Assembly: GCA_964525555.1 (NCBI GenBank)
Contig: CAZGHN010000007.1
Span: 65,697 to 129,696, forward strand
DNA length: 64,000 nt
Reading direction: 5' to 3'
Source: JAFGHJ01 sp964525555
Lineage (GTDB): Bacteria; Hydrothermota; UBA3072
Shown: piece by piece, positions 44,981-52,724 of the stretch
Layout of the letters: the number at the start of each line of letters is the position of its first letter
How positions within the stretch are numbered: the first letter of the stretch is position 1
Position numbers and translations under genes: made by a program
Notes under the pieces: model-generated
What the model was told of the DNA's origin: nothing
What the model saw: the letters and a program-made list of their open reading frames with translations, nothing else
The model's database searches: none

Positions 44981-45674
44981 TTATAAGTTCTTTCAACGCT
45001 CTGACTTCTTTAGTTTTAAGCTTTCGCCACTGCCCTGTTTCAAGATCAGAAAGCTTAAGATTCCCGACCCTTACACGTTTAAGTCTCTCTGCCCTGTACC
45101 CCAACATGCCGAGCATCCTCCTTATTTCTCTGTTTTTGCCTTCCTTTAAAGTTATGGATATCTTCTTATTTCCTTTAAAAACGACTCTGTCTGCTTTAAG
45201 ATAATCACCCCCAACTTCGATTCCTTTTTCCATCTTTTTAAGTTCTTTCCCGGGCATTCTTGGCAATATAACCTCATACTCTTTTTCAATCTCAAACGAT
45301 GGATGAGTTAAACCATGGATCAAAACTCCATCATCTGTAATCAAAAGAAGTCCCTCGGAATCTTCATCGAGCCTTCCTACCGGAACAAGACCCTTTTCAC
45401 GCCCCGGAATCAAATCCATTACAGTTTTTCTTCCGAACTCATCGGAAACTGTAGTAATAAATCCCCTTGGTTTATTCAAAATTATATAAGTCCAATCTTT
45501 AGGAATCTTAAGTGGTTCGCCTTTAAACTCGACTAAATCTTCTTCAGGATTTACCTGAAAAAAAGGTTCCGATATAACCTTCCCGTTAACCTTAACTAAC
45601 CCCTTTTCAATCAGGGTCTTCGCTTCCCTTCTGGAGACTAGCCCCGCTCTCGCCAAAAAACGCTGAATCCTCAT
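44967..45674 (-). CDS. rluB: RluB-type 23S rRNA pseudouridine synthase
   Basis: 235 residues. The N-terminal S4 RNA-binding domain (MRIQRFLARAGLVSRREAKT) is followed by ILNKPRGFITTVSDE, the catalytic Asp in VGRLDEDSEGLLLITDDG, and LKEGKNREIRRMLGMLGY. Members isomerise uridine in 23S or 16S rRNA (RluB/RsuA). It overlaps scpB by 68 bases, because the S4 domain must start at its first Met. Confidence 0.92.
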   Translation of the reverse strand: MRIQRFLARAGLVSRREAKTLIEKGLVKVNGKVISEPFFQVNPEEDLVEFKGEPLKIPKDWTYIILNKPRGFITTVSDEFGRKTVMDLIPGREKGLVPVGRLDEDSEGLLLITDDGVLIHGLTHPSFEIEKEYEVILPRMPGKELKKMEKGIEVGGDYLKADRVVFKGNKKISITLKEGKNREIRRMLGMLGYRAERLKRVRVGNLKLSDLETGQWRKLKTKEVRALKELINGKI

Positions 45675-46179
45675 TTTCTATTACAGGAAGATCTTCAAGA
45701 GACTCCAAATGAAAAGTCTCTAAAAATTTCCCGGTAGTACCATACAAAAAAGGATGGCCAAAAATATCTTCTTTACCAACAACCTTTATCAAACCTGCAT
45801 CTTGAAGAGTATGAATAACTCCTGAGCTATCGACACCTCTTATTGCTTCTATGTCTCTACGTGTTATAGGCTGCCTGTAGGCAATAACGGCTAATGTTGT
45901 TAATGCAGCTTTAGATAAATACAATTCTCTTTTGCCAGATAACTTCTTAATTATTTCTAAAAATTCGGGTTTTGTGAAAAGACTATAACCTTTATTAACT
46001 TTTCTAACCACAAAAGCTCTATCTGTTTCTTCGTACTCTTTTTCCAAAACAGCCAACGTTTTTTCAATTACACCAACACTGCATCCTAAAACATCAGCCA
46101 TTTTTCTGGAACTCAAAGGCTCAGATGAAACAAATAATAAAGCTTCTATCGATTTTTTAATATCTTCAGCAACCGACAT
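45607..46179 (-). CDS. scpB: Segregation and condensation protein B
   Basis: 190 residues, two winged-helix domains. IKKSIEALLFVSSEPLSSRK and ALTTLAVIAYRQPITRRDIEAIRGV are diagnostic. It works with ScpA and SMC in chromosome condensation; scpA is not adjacent. It overlaps murJ by 34 bases upstream and rluB by 68 bases downstream; the last 30 residues are acidic and probably unstructured. Confidence 0.92.
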   Translation of the reverse strand: MSVAEDIKKSIEALLFVSSEPLSSRKMADVLGCSVGVIEKTLAVLEKEYEETDRAFVVRKVNKGYSLFTKPEFLEIIKKLSGKRELYLSKAALTTLAVIAYRQPITRRDIEAIRGVDSSGVIHTLQDAGLIKVVGKEDIFGHPFLYGTTGKFLETFHLESLEDLPVIENEDSAFFGESGASLQKGSEDPD

Positions 46180-47630
46180 ATTTCTTCGATTTTTAATATA
46201 TAACTCATACCGACAAAAATCAAGCCGAAAATCAAACCTCCTAAAATAAGAGCAAAGATATTACCCAACGATTTCTGTATATAAAAAACAGGAACAGCGG
46301 CAGTTAAAGAGACAAATATTATACGGATAAAAAATGAACGTAAATCTCTTAAAACTTTCCGATATGGTCTTACGAGCAATACAAACTGTATCATTCCGGA
46401 AATCGAAACGGCAAGAGCCAACCCTCTAACACCTAAAGCATTTAATAGAATCACCGCCAGAATTACATTAAAGAGCATAGTAATGTAGCTTATCTTCATG
46501 GGCGTTTTCGTATCTTTTCTGGAAAAATACACATTACCTACAACTTTAACACCCGCAATAAAAGGTATCCCTATAAGATAATATAAAAGAATAGCAGCGG
46601 TGCTAATTGAATCCTGCGACATAAAAGCACCGCGTTCATAAATGATACGAACCGCTGAAAGACGGAGAGAAAACAGCAAAAATACTGAAGGAATAGAAAG
46701 CAAAAAGACCGCTCTAAGCGAAGATAATATATAAGGATATTGGTCTGTTTTACTAGCCGCCTTCCTTGAAAGTTCGGGAAGAGACACAACCGCTACAGCC
46801 ACTCCGAACATTCCCAGGGGCAACTGTACCAGTCTGAATGCATAACTCAAATGAGAAATACTCCCTACAGGCAGAAGCGAAGCAAGAAAAAGAGTAACAG
46901 CTACATTTATTCTACTGGCAGCAAAGGAAAAAAATACGGGAATTAAAAGACGAAAAGATTGCTTAACCCCGGTATGTCCCCACTCCGGTTTTTTTAACTT
47001 TATACCGGACCTGGGAAGAAAAAGAAGCAAAAACAATAATTGTATTACTCCGCCTGCAAGAATTCCGATCCCAGCTCCAAAAATACCAAATTTTTTGTAC
47101 AATAGAAGCGACAATAGAACAACCGAAATATTAAATAAAGCAGGATAAATACCCGTTATAAAAAACCGGTCAAAATACATCAAAATACCCATAAAAACAG
47201 ATGCAAGTGAAATAAGTATAAGAAAAGGAAACATCATTCTTGTCAAATTAACGGCTGTCTCGTACTGGGGTGAATCTTTAGGAAATCCACCTGCGAGCAA
47301 TGAAATTATAAAGGGCGAAAATATAATTCCTAAAGAAACTACAACAACGAGTGCTATAATTAAAGGTAAGAGAAAAGAAGATAGATATCTATTGGCACTT
47401 TCCTGACCCTCTTTTGAATGGTACTCCGAAAAAACCGGTACAAAAGCGGCATTCATACCCCCTTCGCCAAAAAAATCTCTAAGGAGATTTGGGATATTGA
47501 AAGCCACACGAAAAGCATCCATAAAAGCAGAAGAGCCAAAAAGATAAGCAAAAACCACTTCTCTTCCCATCCCCGTTACTCTCGATAAAAGAGTACCTAA
47601 ACTAAATCCCCCAACTTTCTTCAATTTCAT
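46146..47630 (-). CDS. murJ: Lipid II flippase MurJ
   Basis: 494 residues with about 14 transmembrane helices of the MviN/MurJ MOP family. Opening FSLGTLLSRVTGMGREVVFA, then AFRVAFNIPNLLRDFFGEGG and MNAAFVPVFSEY are highly diagnostic. It moves lipid II across the inner membrane for peptidoglycan synthesis. The start has no Shine-Dalgarno site and follows a stuttering repeat tract. Confidence 0.93.
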   Translation of the reverse strand: MKLKKVGGFSLGTLLSRVTGMGREVVFAYLFGSSAFMDAFRVAFNIPNLLRDFFGEGGMNAAFVPVFSEYHSKEGQESANRYLSSFLLPLIIALVVVVSLGIIFSPFIISLLAGGFPKDSPQYETAVNLTRMMFPFLILISLASVFMGILMYFDRFFITGIYPALFNISVVLLSLLLYKKFGIFGAGIGILAGGVIQLLFLLLFLPRSGIKLKKPEWGHTGVKQSFRLLIPVFFSFAASRINVAVTLFLASLLPVGSISHLSYAFRLVQLPLGMFGVAVAVVSLPELSRKAASKTDQYPYILSSLRAVFLLSIPSVFLLFSLRLSAVRIIYERGAFMSQDSISTAAILLYYLIGIPFIAGVKVVGNVYFSRKDTKTPMKISYITMLFNVILAVILLNALGVRGLALAVSISGMIQFVLLVRPYRKVLRDLRSFFIRIIFVSLTAAVPVFYIQKSLGNIFALILGGLIFGLIFVGMSYILKIEEICRLLKILKNR

Positions 47631-47638
47631 AACATTAA

Positions 47639-47700
47639 GGGAACCAGGGTTTCAAGATTCAAGGTTTCAAGGGTTAAAAAACAAAAGCTTTCGAGTTTTC
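47639..47700. repeat. Stuttering repeat upstream of murJ
   Basis: Near-tandem words on the plus strand: CAGGGTTTCAAGATTCAAGG then TTTCAAGGGTT, and TTCGAGTTTTCGAAGG. No gene. A second tract, TACTATTTTACTATTTCACT plus AATTTACTAATTAAC, lies at 47831-47865 and resembles the ends of the dispersed repeat at 18500 and 51240. Confidence 0.5.
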
Positions 47701-47706
47701 GAAGGT

Positions 47707-47832
47707 TCATGTCTCCGAGTCCTTTTTTCCCAGAGATTTTATCAGTCCCTTTAACATTGATTCTAATAATTTTGCGTCTTCCAAAAGTTCTCCTTTCTCA
47801 TTAATAAGCCAAAAAATGTGTTTATCTTTATA
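47707..47832 (-). pseudogene. Possible C-terminal remnant of a small helical protein (four-helix-bundle type)
   Basis: A 41-codon open stretch with no ATG/GTG/TTG near its start reads ...IFWLINEKGELLEDAKLL, ESMLKGLIKSLGKKDSET then TGA. Its last part is like the LxGLIKSL ending of S23/four-helix-bundle proteins. Repeat words abut both sides, as if they had replaced the rest of the gene. Weak evidence; could also be chance. Confidence 0.25.
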
Positions 47833-47895
47833 CTATTTTACTATTTCACTAATTTACTAATTAACTTGGGATGTGGTAGTGCCGGAAGGGTAGTT

Positions 47896-47970
47896 TCGGG
47901 GCGAGTGGATTTGAACCACCGACCTCCTGCTCCCGAAGCAGGCGCGCTAACCAGGCTGCGCTACGCCCCG
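47896..47970 (-). tRNA. tRNA-Pro (CGG)
   Basis: Acceptor CGGGGCG/CGCCCCG, anticodon stem CCTGC/GCAGG with loop TTCGGGA (anticodon CGG), T loop TTCAAAT, discriminator A; CCA not encoded. Its 5' end is only two bases after the pcm stop codon, so it is probably cut from the pcm transcript. Confidence 0.95.
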
Positions 47971-47972
47971 TC

Positions 47973-48608
47973 TTACCATCCTTTTTTACCCCTAAGGGGC
48001 ACAAATCTTACACCAATACTATCGGTTTTAACTATTTTATTATTTTCTTTCTTCAAAACAATAAGCTGTTGTGCAATTATGTCTCCGACCGGAATCACTA
48101 TTTTTCCATTATCATCCAATTGTTCGATTAATTCATCCGGTACAGAAGGGGCAGCGGCAGTAACTATTATTCTATCGTAAGGAGCAAATTCCTTATAGCC
48201 AATACTACCATCTGCCATTACTACAGTTATATTATTATATCCTAATTTACGCAAGGTCTCTTTTGCTTCTTTAAAAAGTTTCGGAATTCTCTCAACTGTA
48301 ATCACACTCATAGCGAGATGAGATATTACTGCAGCCTGGTAACCACTTCCTGTACCTATTTCAAGAACTTTATGCTCATCCGATACATCAAGAAGATCAG
48401 TCATTAAAGCAACAATATACGGCTGAGATATGGTTTGATCCATACCGATGGGAAGTGGATTATCCTGGTAAGCAACTCCCTTTAACCCCTCTTCCACAAA
48501 TTTATGCCTGGGAACCTTTTCCATTGCATCTATAACTCTTTTATCGGTAATGCCTCTCATCTTTATTTGATTTTCAACCATTTTCTTACGTTGATAATCG
48601 TAGCTAAT
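47973..48608 (-). CDS. pcm: Protein-L-isoaspartate O-methyltransferase, probable non-AUG (ATT) start
   Basis: Repairs isoaspartyl residues in aged proteins. MVENQIKMRGITDKRVIDAM, VPRHKFVEEG, QTISQPYIVALM and VLEIGTGSGYQAAVISHLA are the family blocks. The first standard start, ATG at 48581, has no Shine-Dalgarno site. The frame continues upstream as SYDYQRKKM, which is the kind of basic lead expected before MVExQI, to ATT at 48608-48606, six bases after GGAGG (48619-48615). I therefore extend it to 211 residues. It overlaps the surE stop. Confidence 0.9.
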   Translation of the reverse strand: MSYDYQRKKMVENQIKMRGITDKRVIDAMEKVPRHKFVEEGLKGVAYQDNPLPIGMDQTISQPYIVALMTDLLDVSDEHKVLEIGTGSGYQAAVISHLAMSVITVERIPKLFKEAKETLRKLGYNNITVVMADGSIGYKEFAPYDRIIVTAAAPSVPDELIEQLDDNGKIVIPVGDIIAQQLIVLKKENNKIVKTDSIGVRFVPLRGKKGW

Positions 48609-49347
48609 AATCTTCCTCCCATACTTTCAGCTTTTTTATCATATCAAAATCCGTATATTCCATATGAATTGGAGTGATAGAGACAAAACCTTCATGTACT
48701 GCATCAAAGTCCGAATTTGGACAAGACTCCCAAGTAGGACTTTCCCCTTCAAGAGAGTAAATAAAATCTCTTTTATCTTCTCGAATTTTAACAATCTCAT
48801 CTCGATAAATTCTATTCCCAAGCCTTGTAATTTTAATTCTGCCATTTGGCTTTGGAGGTAAATTAACATTTAAAAAGACACCTTCAGGTAATTTACCTTT
48901 AAGGACTTGCCTGGTTATCCAATTTACAGCTTTTTTTGCAAAATCTTCTTTAAAAGAATTATTAAAATCTATCTGAGAAAAAGCAATTGAAGGAATCCTC
49001 AGCAATGTACCCTCCATTGCAACCGCGACCGTACCTGAATAAGAAACATCGCTGCCAAGATTGGCTCCCTGATTAATACCTCCAAGTATAATATCGGGCT
49101 TGTTTTTTAAAATACCTCGTACACTGTAAAGTATACAGTCGGTCGGGGTTCCATCCGTTGTATAAGTACTTTCGTCTATTTTCTTAACTTTTATACTCTT
49201 ATGTATGGTAAGAGAATGACTCGAACCGCTTCTTTGCCCCTCCGGTGCAAAAACTATCACGCTACCTAAATCATCAACTGCTTCCCGAAGAGCCTTTAAC
49301 CCTGGAGCATCTATACCGTCATCGTTTGAAACAAGTATCAATGCCAT
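48604..49347 (-). CDS. surE: 5'/3'-nucleotidase SurE
   Basis: 247 residues. Metal site ILVSNDDGIDAPGL, then APEGQRSGSSHSLT, DGTPTDC and GINQGANLGSDVSYSGTVAVA are diagnostic. Dephosphorylates nucleoside monophosphates. surE-pcm adjacency is a widely conserved stress-survival pair. It overlaps the upstream GT2 gene by 10 bases. Confidence 0.95.
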   Translation of the reverse strand: MALILVSNDDGIDAPGLKALREAVDDLGSVIVFAPEGQRSGSSHSLTIHKSIKVKKIDESTYTTDGTPTDCILYSVRGILKNKPDIILGGINQGANLGSDVSYSGTVAVAMEGTLLRIPSIAFSQIDFNNSFKEDFAKKAVNWITRQVLKGKLPEGVFLNVNLPPKPNGRIKITRLGNRIYRDEIVKIREDKRDFIYSLEGESPTWESCPNSDFDAVHEGFVSITPIHMEYTDFDMIKKLKVWEEDY

Positions 49348-50015
49348 AACAATCGTAACGATAACTTTATGAATCTCATGGTATCAATAAAAGGATTTAT
49401 ATGACTCTTGAATTTTTCAAAATATATAGTTTTAATCGGCACCTCTCCAATAGAAAAATGAGCTCTTGCGGCTTGTACTATTATTTCCGTCTCCATCTGA
49501 AAACGTCCTGTCTTTAAATTAATTTTTTCTAATACATCTTTCTTAATAAAGCGGTACCCCGATTGACTGTCGTATACCCTAACATTTGCCAAGACTGAAG
49601 CAACGAATGAAGTGGTTCTGTTCGCCAAAAAACGTAAAAAAGGCATATCGGAGAGACTATGTTTCCTTGTTCCTATAATCAAATCGGCTCCCTTTTTCTG
49701 ATGAAAATCGATAAACGAGGGTATCTCATCAGGGTCATGCTGTCCATCTGCATCCATTGTTATAACAGCATCATAACCATTTGCAATCGCAAAATCAAAT
49801 CCAAACCGGAGAGCAACACCCTTACCCTGGTTTGTCCCCTGCCTTAAAACTCTGCATCGGGCTCTCTCTGCAATGACTGCGGTATTGTCAACAGAACCGT
49901 CGTCAACCACCAAAACGTCCTTAAGAGAAACAACCGAAGATAGCCTTTTAAGAAGCGCGCCTAATCTCTTTCCCTCATTGAAAGCAGGAATAATTACTAA
50001 AATCTTCTCTTTCAT
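49338..50015 (-). CDS. GT2 glycosyltransferase, polyprenyl-phosphate sugar synthase type
   Basis: 225 residues. ILVIIPAFNEGKRLGALLKR, VLVVDDGSVDNTA, NQGKGVALRFGFDFA, ITMDADGQHDPDEIPSF (DxD) and SGYRFIKKDVLEKI match dolichyl/polyprenyl-phosphate mannose or glucose synthases. It would load a sugar onto a polyprenyl phosphate on the cytoplasmic face; the two multi-span glycosyltransferases at 51.3-54.1 kb are natural users of such donors. ATGA overlap with the acyltransferase. Confidence 0.85.
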   Translation of the reverse strand: MKEKILVIIPAFNEGKRLGALLKRLSSVVSLKDVLVVDDGSVDNTAVIAERARCRVLRQGTNQGKGVALRFGFDFAIANGYDAVITMDADGQHDPDEIPSFIDFHQKKGADLIIGTRKHSLSDMPFLRFLANRTTSFVASVLANVRVYDSQSGYRFIKKDVLEKINLKTGRFQMETEIIVQAARAHFSIGEVPIKTIYFEKFKSHINPFIDTMRFIKLSLRLLWH

Positions 50016-50845
50016 AACTTATCGAACAGCAACCACTGGTCGGGATATTTTTTAATATATTTTTCTAGTAATTCTACGTATTTTTTTGCGCCTTCTTCAA
50101 TCTTGCCATCTTTGACTTTAAAAGGCTTCTCAAGATGAACATGATAACGCCCGTCTTTTTCTCTCGGACCAAAACCGGCAACCACAGGAACTCCTAACTT
50201 AGAAGCCAGAAAAAAAGCACCTTTTGGGATTTCTATGTTTCTACCGAACATTTTGACGGTTACGGTAGAACCTCCGAAATTTCTATCTCCGGCAATCGCC
50301 AGGAGGCCTCCGTTTTTCAAAAATCTGACCGGTCCCGAAAAACTTTTCCTAACATAAAAAACTTCTATACCTGCCCTTCTTCTGTTCTCTGCATAAATAT
50401 CTCTCACTACTTCCGTTAAGTATTCTAATGAAATAACCGAAACCCTAAATCCCAAATAACCTATATAAGTTGCCCCCCATTCGTAATTACCGATATGAGC
50501 TGTTAATAAAATAACACCATTGCCTTCTTTGTATGCATCGTAAAGATTATGGAAGTTTTCTCCCTCAACAAACTTATGATAATTTCTTTTGTTTAGAAGT
50601 CTTCCCATTAGAAGCTGTTCGTAAAGGCAAACCGCAAAATTCATGCTCGCTCTTTTTGAAATTTCAATAAGCTCTTTTTCATCTTTATCTTTAAAAACGA
50701 TCTTTAAATTCGATAAATGATTAAACAATCCTCTTTTATAGATTGAAAAGTACCCAAGTCGTCCACAACCTCTGGCAACTAGGGCCCCTAAACCTTTTGG
50801 CAAAATACACGCTAAAATTGTAAAAAATTTATATATAAAATTCAT
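50012..50845 (-). CDS. Lipid A-type lysophospholipid acyltransferase (LpxL/HtrB family)
   Basis: 277 residues. An N-terminal membrane anchor is followed by the catalytic H-x4-E in LTAHIGNYEWGATYIG, then IAGDRNFGG, and PKGAFFLASKLGVPVVAGF, as in LpxL/LpxM. It would transfer an acyl chain to lipid A or a related glycolipid, which implies an outer membrane. It follows tRNA-Pro(GGG) by 37 bases and begins the four-gene set with the GT2, surE and pcm. Confidence 0.87.
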   Translation of the reverse strand: MNFIYKFFTILACILPKGLGALVARGCGRLGYFSIYKRGLFNHLSNLKIVFKDKDEKELIEISKRASMNFAVCLYEQLLMGRLLNKRNYHKFVEGENFHNLYDAYKEGNGVILLTAHIGNYEWGATYIGYLGFRVSVISLEYLTEVVRDIYAENRRRAGIEVFYVRKSFSGPVRFLKNGGLLAIAGDRNFGGSTVTVKMFGRNIEIPKGAFFLASKLGVPVVAGFGPREKDGRYHVHLEKPFKVKDGKIEEGAKKYVELLEKYIKKYPDQWLLFDKL

Positions 50846-50882
50846 TTAAAAGAGCAAACATTCCCCTCACAAGCAAATAACC

Positions 50883-50957
50883 TCGGGGCGAGTGGATTCG
50901 AACCACCGACCTCCAGCACCCCAAGCTGGCGCGCTTACCAACCTGCGCTACGCCCCG
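50883..50957 (-). tRNA. tRNA-Pro (GGG)
   Basis: Acceptor CGGGGCG/CGCCCCG, anticodon stem CCAGC/GCTGG with loop TTGGGGT (anticodon GGG), T loop TTCGAAT, discriminator A; CCA not encoded. Very similar to tRNA-Pro(CGG) at 47896, which suggests a duplication followed by anticodon change. Confidence 0.95.
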
Positions 50958-50965
50958 TTACCCTG

Positions 50966-50993
50966 AATATATTAAAAAATTATTCATCTGCAA
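50966..50993 (-). promoter_or_regulatory. Probable promoter of tRNA-Pro(GGG) and the following operon
   Basis: Reverse strand TTGCAG (50993-50988), 16-base spacer, TATATT (50971-50966). Expected start about 50959, two bases before the tRNA 5' end. Confidence 0.5.
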
Positions 50994-51039
50994 GGGGTCT
51001 TGGGAAACCCTAGATTACACAACCACAAAAAAAATAATT

Positions 51040-51146
51040 TAACCACAGAGAAATACGACACTTCTTAGTGTCTACTTGTAAATTGCAAGTTGTAAATTGT
51101 AAATTTAGAAACAGAATGAGAACGCAGATTAACAGGATTTATTCTT
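51040..51146. repeat. Repeat-rich intergenic DNA
   Basis: No gene. Words include ACCACAGAGAAATAC (51042-51056), the internal near-palindromic stutter TGTAAATTGCAAGTTGTAAA with TTGTAAATTT (51073-51105), and AACGCAGATTAACAGGATT (51121-51139). The same kind of CACAGAG and GGATTAACA words occur at 18.3-18.45 kb and 56.2 kb. Confidence 0.6.
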
Positions 51147-51310
51147 GTTGTTTAAAACCAAAACCACAACCCACGAAATAGCCACGGATTAAAACGGATC
51201 TTCTTGTTTGTTTTAACTACTCTCCACTCTCTACATTCAACCAATAAACTAATACACTAATTAACCAATCAACTGATTCGTCGATTTTACGAATCTAACT
51301 TGGGTTGACA
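51147..51310 (+). repeat. Dispersed direct repeat, copy 2
   Basis: Imperfect copy of 18396-18540 with an extra palindromic segment near the 3' end (GATTCGTCGATTTTACGAATC-like words at 51276-51296). Ends in TTGACA, used as -35 for the next forward gene, exactly as in copy 1. Confidence 0.8.
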
Positions 51311-51333
51311 AAATTTCTGCATATCAATATCTT
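51305..51333 (+). promoter_or_regulatory. Promoter giving a leaderless message for the forward GT39-like gene
   Basis: TTGACA at 51305-51310, 17-base spacer, TATCTT at 51328-51333 (four of six). The expected start, 51340, is the A of the ATG. Confidence 0.55.
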
Positions 51334-51339
51334 CCAAAT

Positions 51340-52692
51340 ATGAAAAAAATACTTTTATTATTTTTTATTTTACAGATCGCACTACTTTTTATATTTTATC
51401 CTGAATTCTACGGAATTCACGATGAAGACGCATATCTTACAACAGCCTATTCCCTGCAGCATGGCTCTTTTTTTTACGAAGAAACAATCAGTTCTGATTT
51501 TTTTGAAAAAGTTAACAACGGGGCTTTATCCCTATATCCTCCTGGTAATTCCTTACTTCTTATTCCATTTACTTCGATTCACTGGAGATTTGGTTTTCTA
51601 AAAAACATTCTACTGTATATAGGAAGTTTTTTACTTTTTCTTCTTATTTTGAAAAAATTAAATATCGACCCGGTTTTCTCTTTATTTCTTTTATTTCACC
51701 CGACAATACTTTTGTATTCCCGAACTTTAATGAGCGACATTCCATCTATGTTCTTTCTTTTATTAGCAGTCTTTCTTTTACTTGACAAAAAGAATATTGC
51801 TGCGGGTTTTTCGCTGGGTTTTCTTATTTTACTTCGATATCCAAACCTAATTATAATACTTGGTATTCTTATAGCTCTCCTTTATAAAAAAGAATATAGA
51901 AAAGCTCTTCTTATCTGTCCTGGAATTGCTTTTTTCTTTTTCCTTCTTCTATTCTATTTTCTGTATGCCTTCGGTTCTTTTCTCGGGCCCACTTCTTTTG
52001 GACTGGGTTTCTTCCATCCTAAATATATTCTTTATAAATTACCCTACTATTTTGTAACTTTAAACATCTTATATCCGGGGTTATTGCTGGGGACAATATT
52101 TTTTGGGGTTAAAAATAAAAAACTTTCCCTCTTTGTTATTCCTTCTTTAATTCTAATTACATTTTATTCGTTTTATTACTATATTGACGGAGGAAACAAC
52201 ATTATTGAAAAATTAATCAAGAGTCAGCGATTCATGATTCCTATAATTCCTTTTCTTCTTATACCTTACTTAGATTTTCTTCAAAATAAAAAATTTGCAA
52301 AGAAAGTATTTGTATTTTCCATTCCCTTGCTATTTATTTTTAACTGCGGAATACAATATAAACACCAGCAATTTGTTAGAACAGAGAAACTTGCTAGTCT
52401 AATTCTACAGGAAAAGATTAAAGATACGGATATTATACTTTGCAACTCTGATACAGATAAACTGTTGAATCCCTATTTCAGCAGAACAAGAATTAGAGGG
52501 TTGTCTGAAATAAGGAAACAAAACTTAGATTCATTAAAAAACGATTATAATGTCTCTTTTGTATTTGTGGAACTAAAACGCGGAAAGAGTTATGATAAAA
52601 AAATAATATGGGTAGAGTATTTTACAGAAAAAGGCTTCACGATTTCCTTCGAATCACAAACCCCTATACCAATTACTATAATGACTGAGTGA
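51340..52692 (+). CDS. Multi-span membrane glycosyltransferase, PMT_2/ArnT-like (GT39/GT83)
   Basis: 450 residues with about 11-12 transmembrane helices. After helix 1, the first periplasmic loop carries FYGIHDEDAYLTTAYSLQHG, with acidic residues where GT-C enzymes have their catalytic Asp, then SLYPPGNSLLLIPF as in the PxxP loop of this fold. GT-C enzymes use polyprenyl-phosphate sugars on the periplasmic side. C-terminal soluble domain from about residue 350. Converges on a second enzyme of the same type. Confidence 0.72.
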   Translation: MKKILLLFFILQIALLFIFYPEFYGIHDEDAYLTTAYSLQHGSFFYEETISSDFFEKVNNGALSLYPPGNSLLLIPFTSIHWRFGFLKNILLYIGSFLLFLLILKKLNIDPVFSLFLLFHPTILLYSRTLMSDIPSMFFLLLAVFLLLDKKNIAAGFSLGFLILLRYPNLIIILGILIALLYKKEYRKALLICPGIAFFFFLLLFYFLYAFGSFLGPTSFGLGFFHPKYILYKLPYYFVTLNILYPGLLLGTIFFGVKNKKLSLFVIPSLILITFYSFYYYIDGGNNIIEKLIKSQRFMIPIIPFLLIPYLDFLQNKKFAKKVFVFSIPLLFIFNCGIQYKHQQFVRTEKLASLILQEKIKDTDIILCNSDTDKLLNPYFSRTRIRGLSEIRKQNLDSLKNDYNVSFVFVELKRGKSYDKKIIWVEYFTEKGFTISFESQTPIPITIMTE

Positions 52693-52724
52693 TTTTACAT
52701 CAATAGAATCAACGTAAAGATACT

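Noticed and set aside
47818..48180. Forward ORF of 120 codons
   Set aside because: It runs antisense through tRNA-Pro(CGG) and the pcm 3' end; no coding character.
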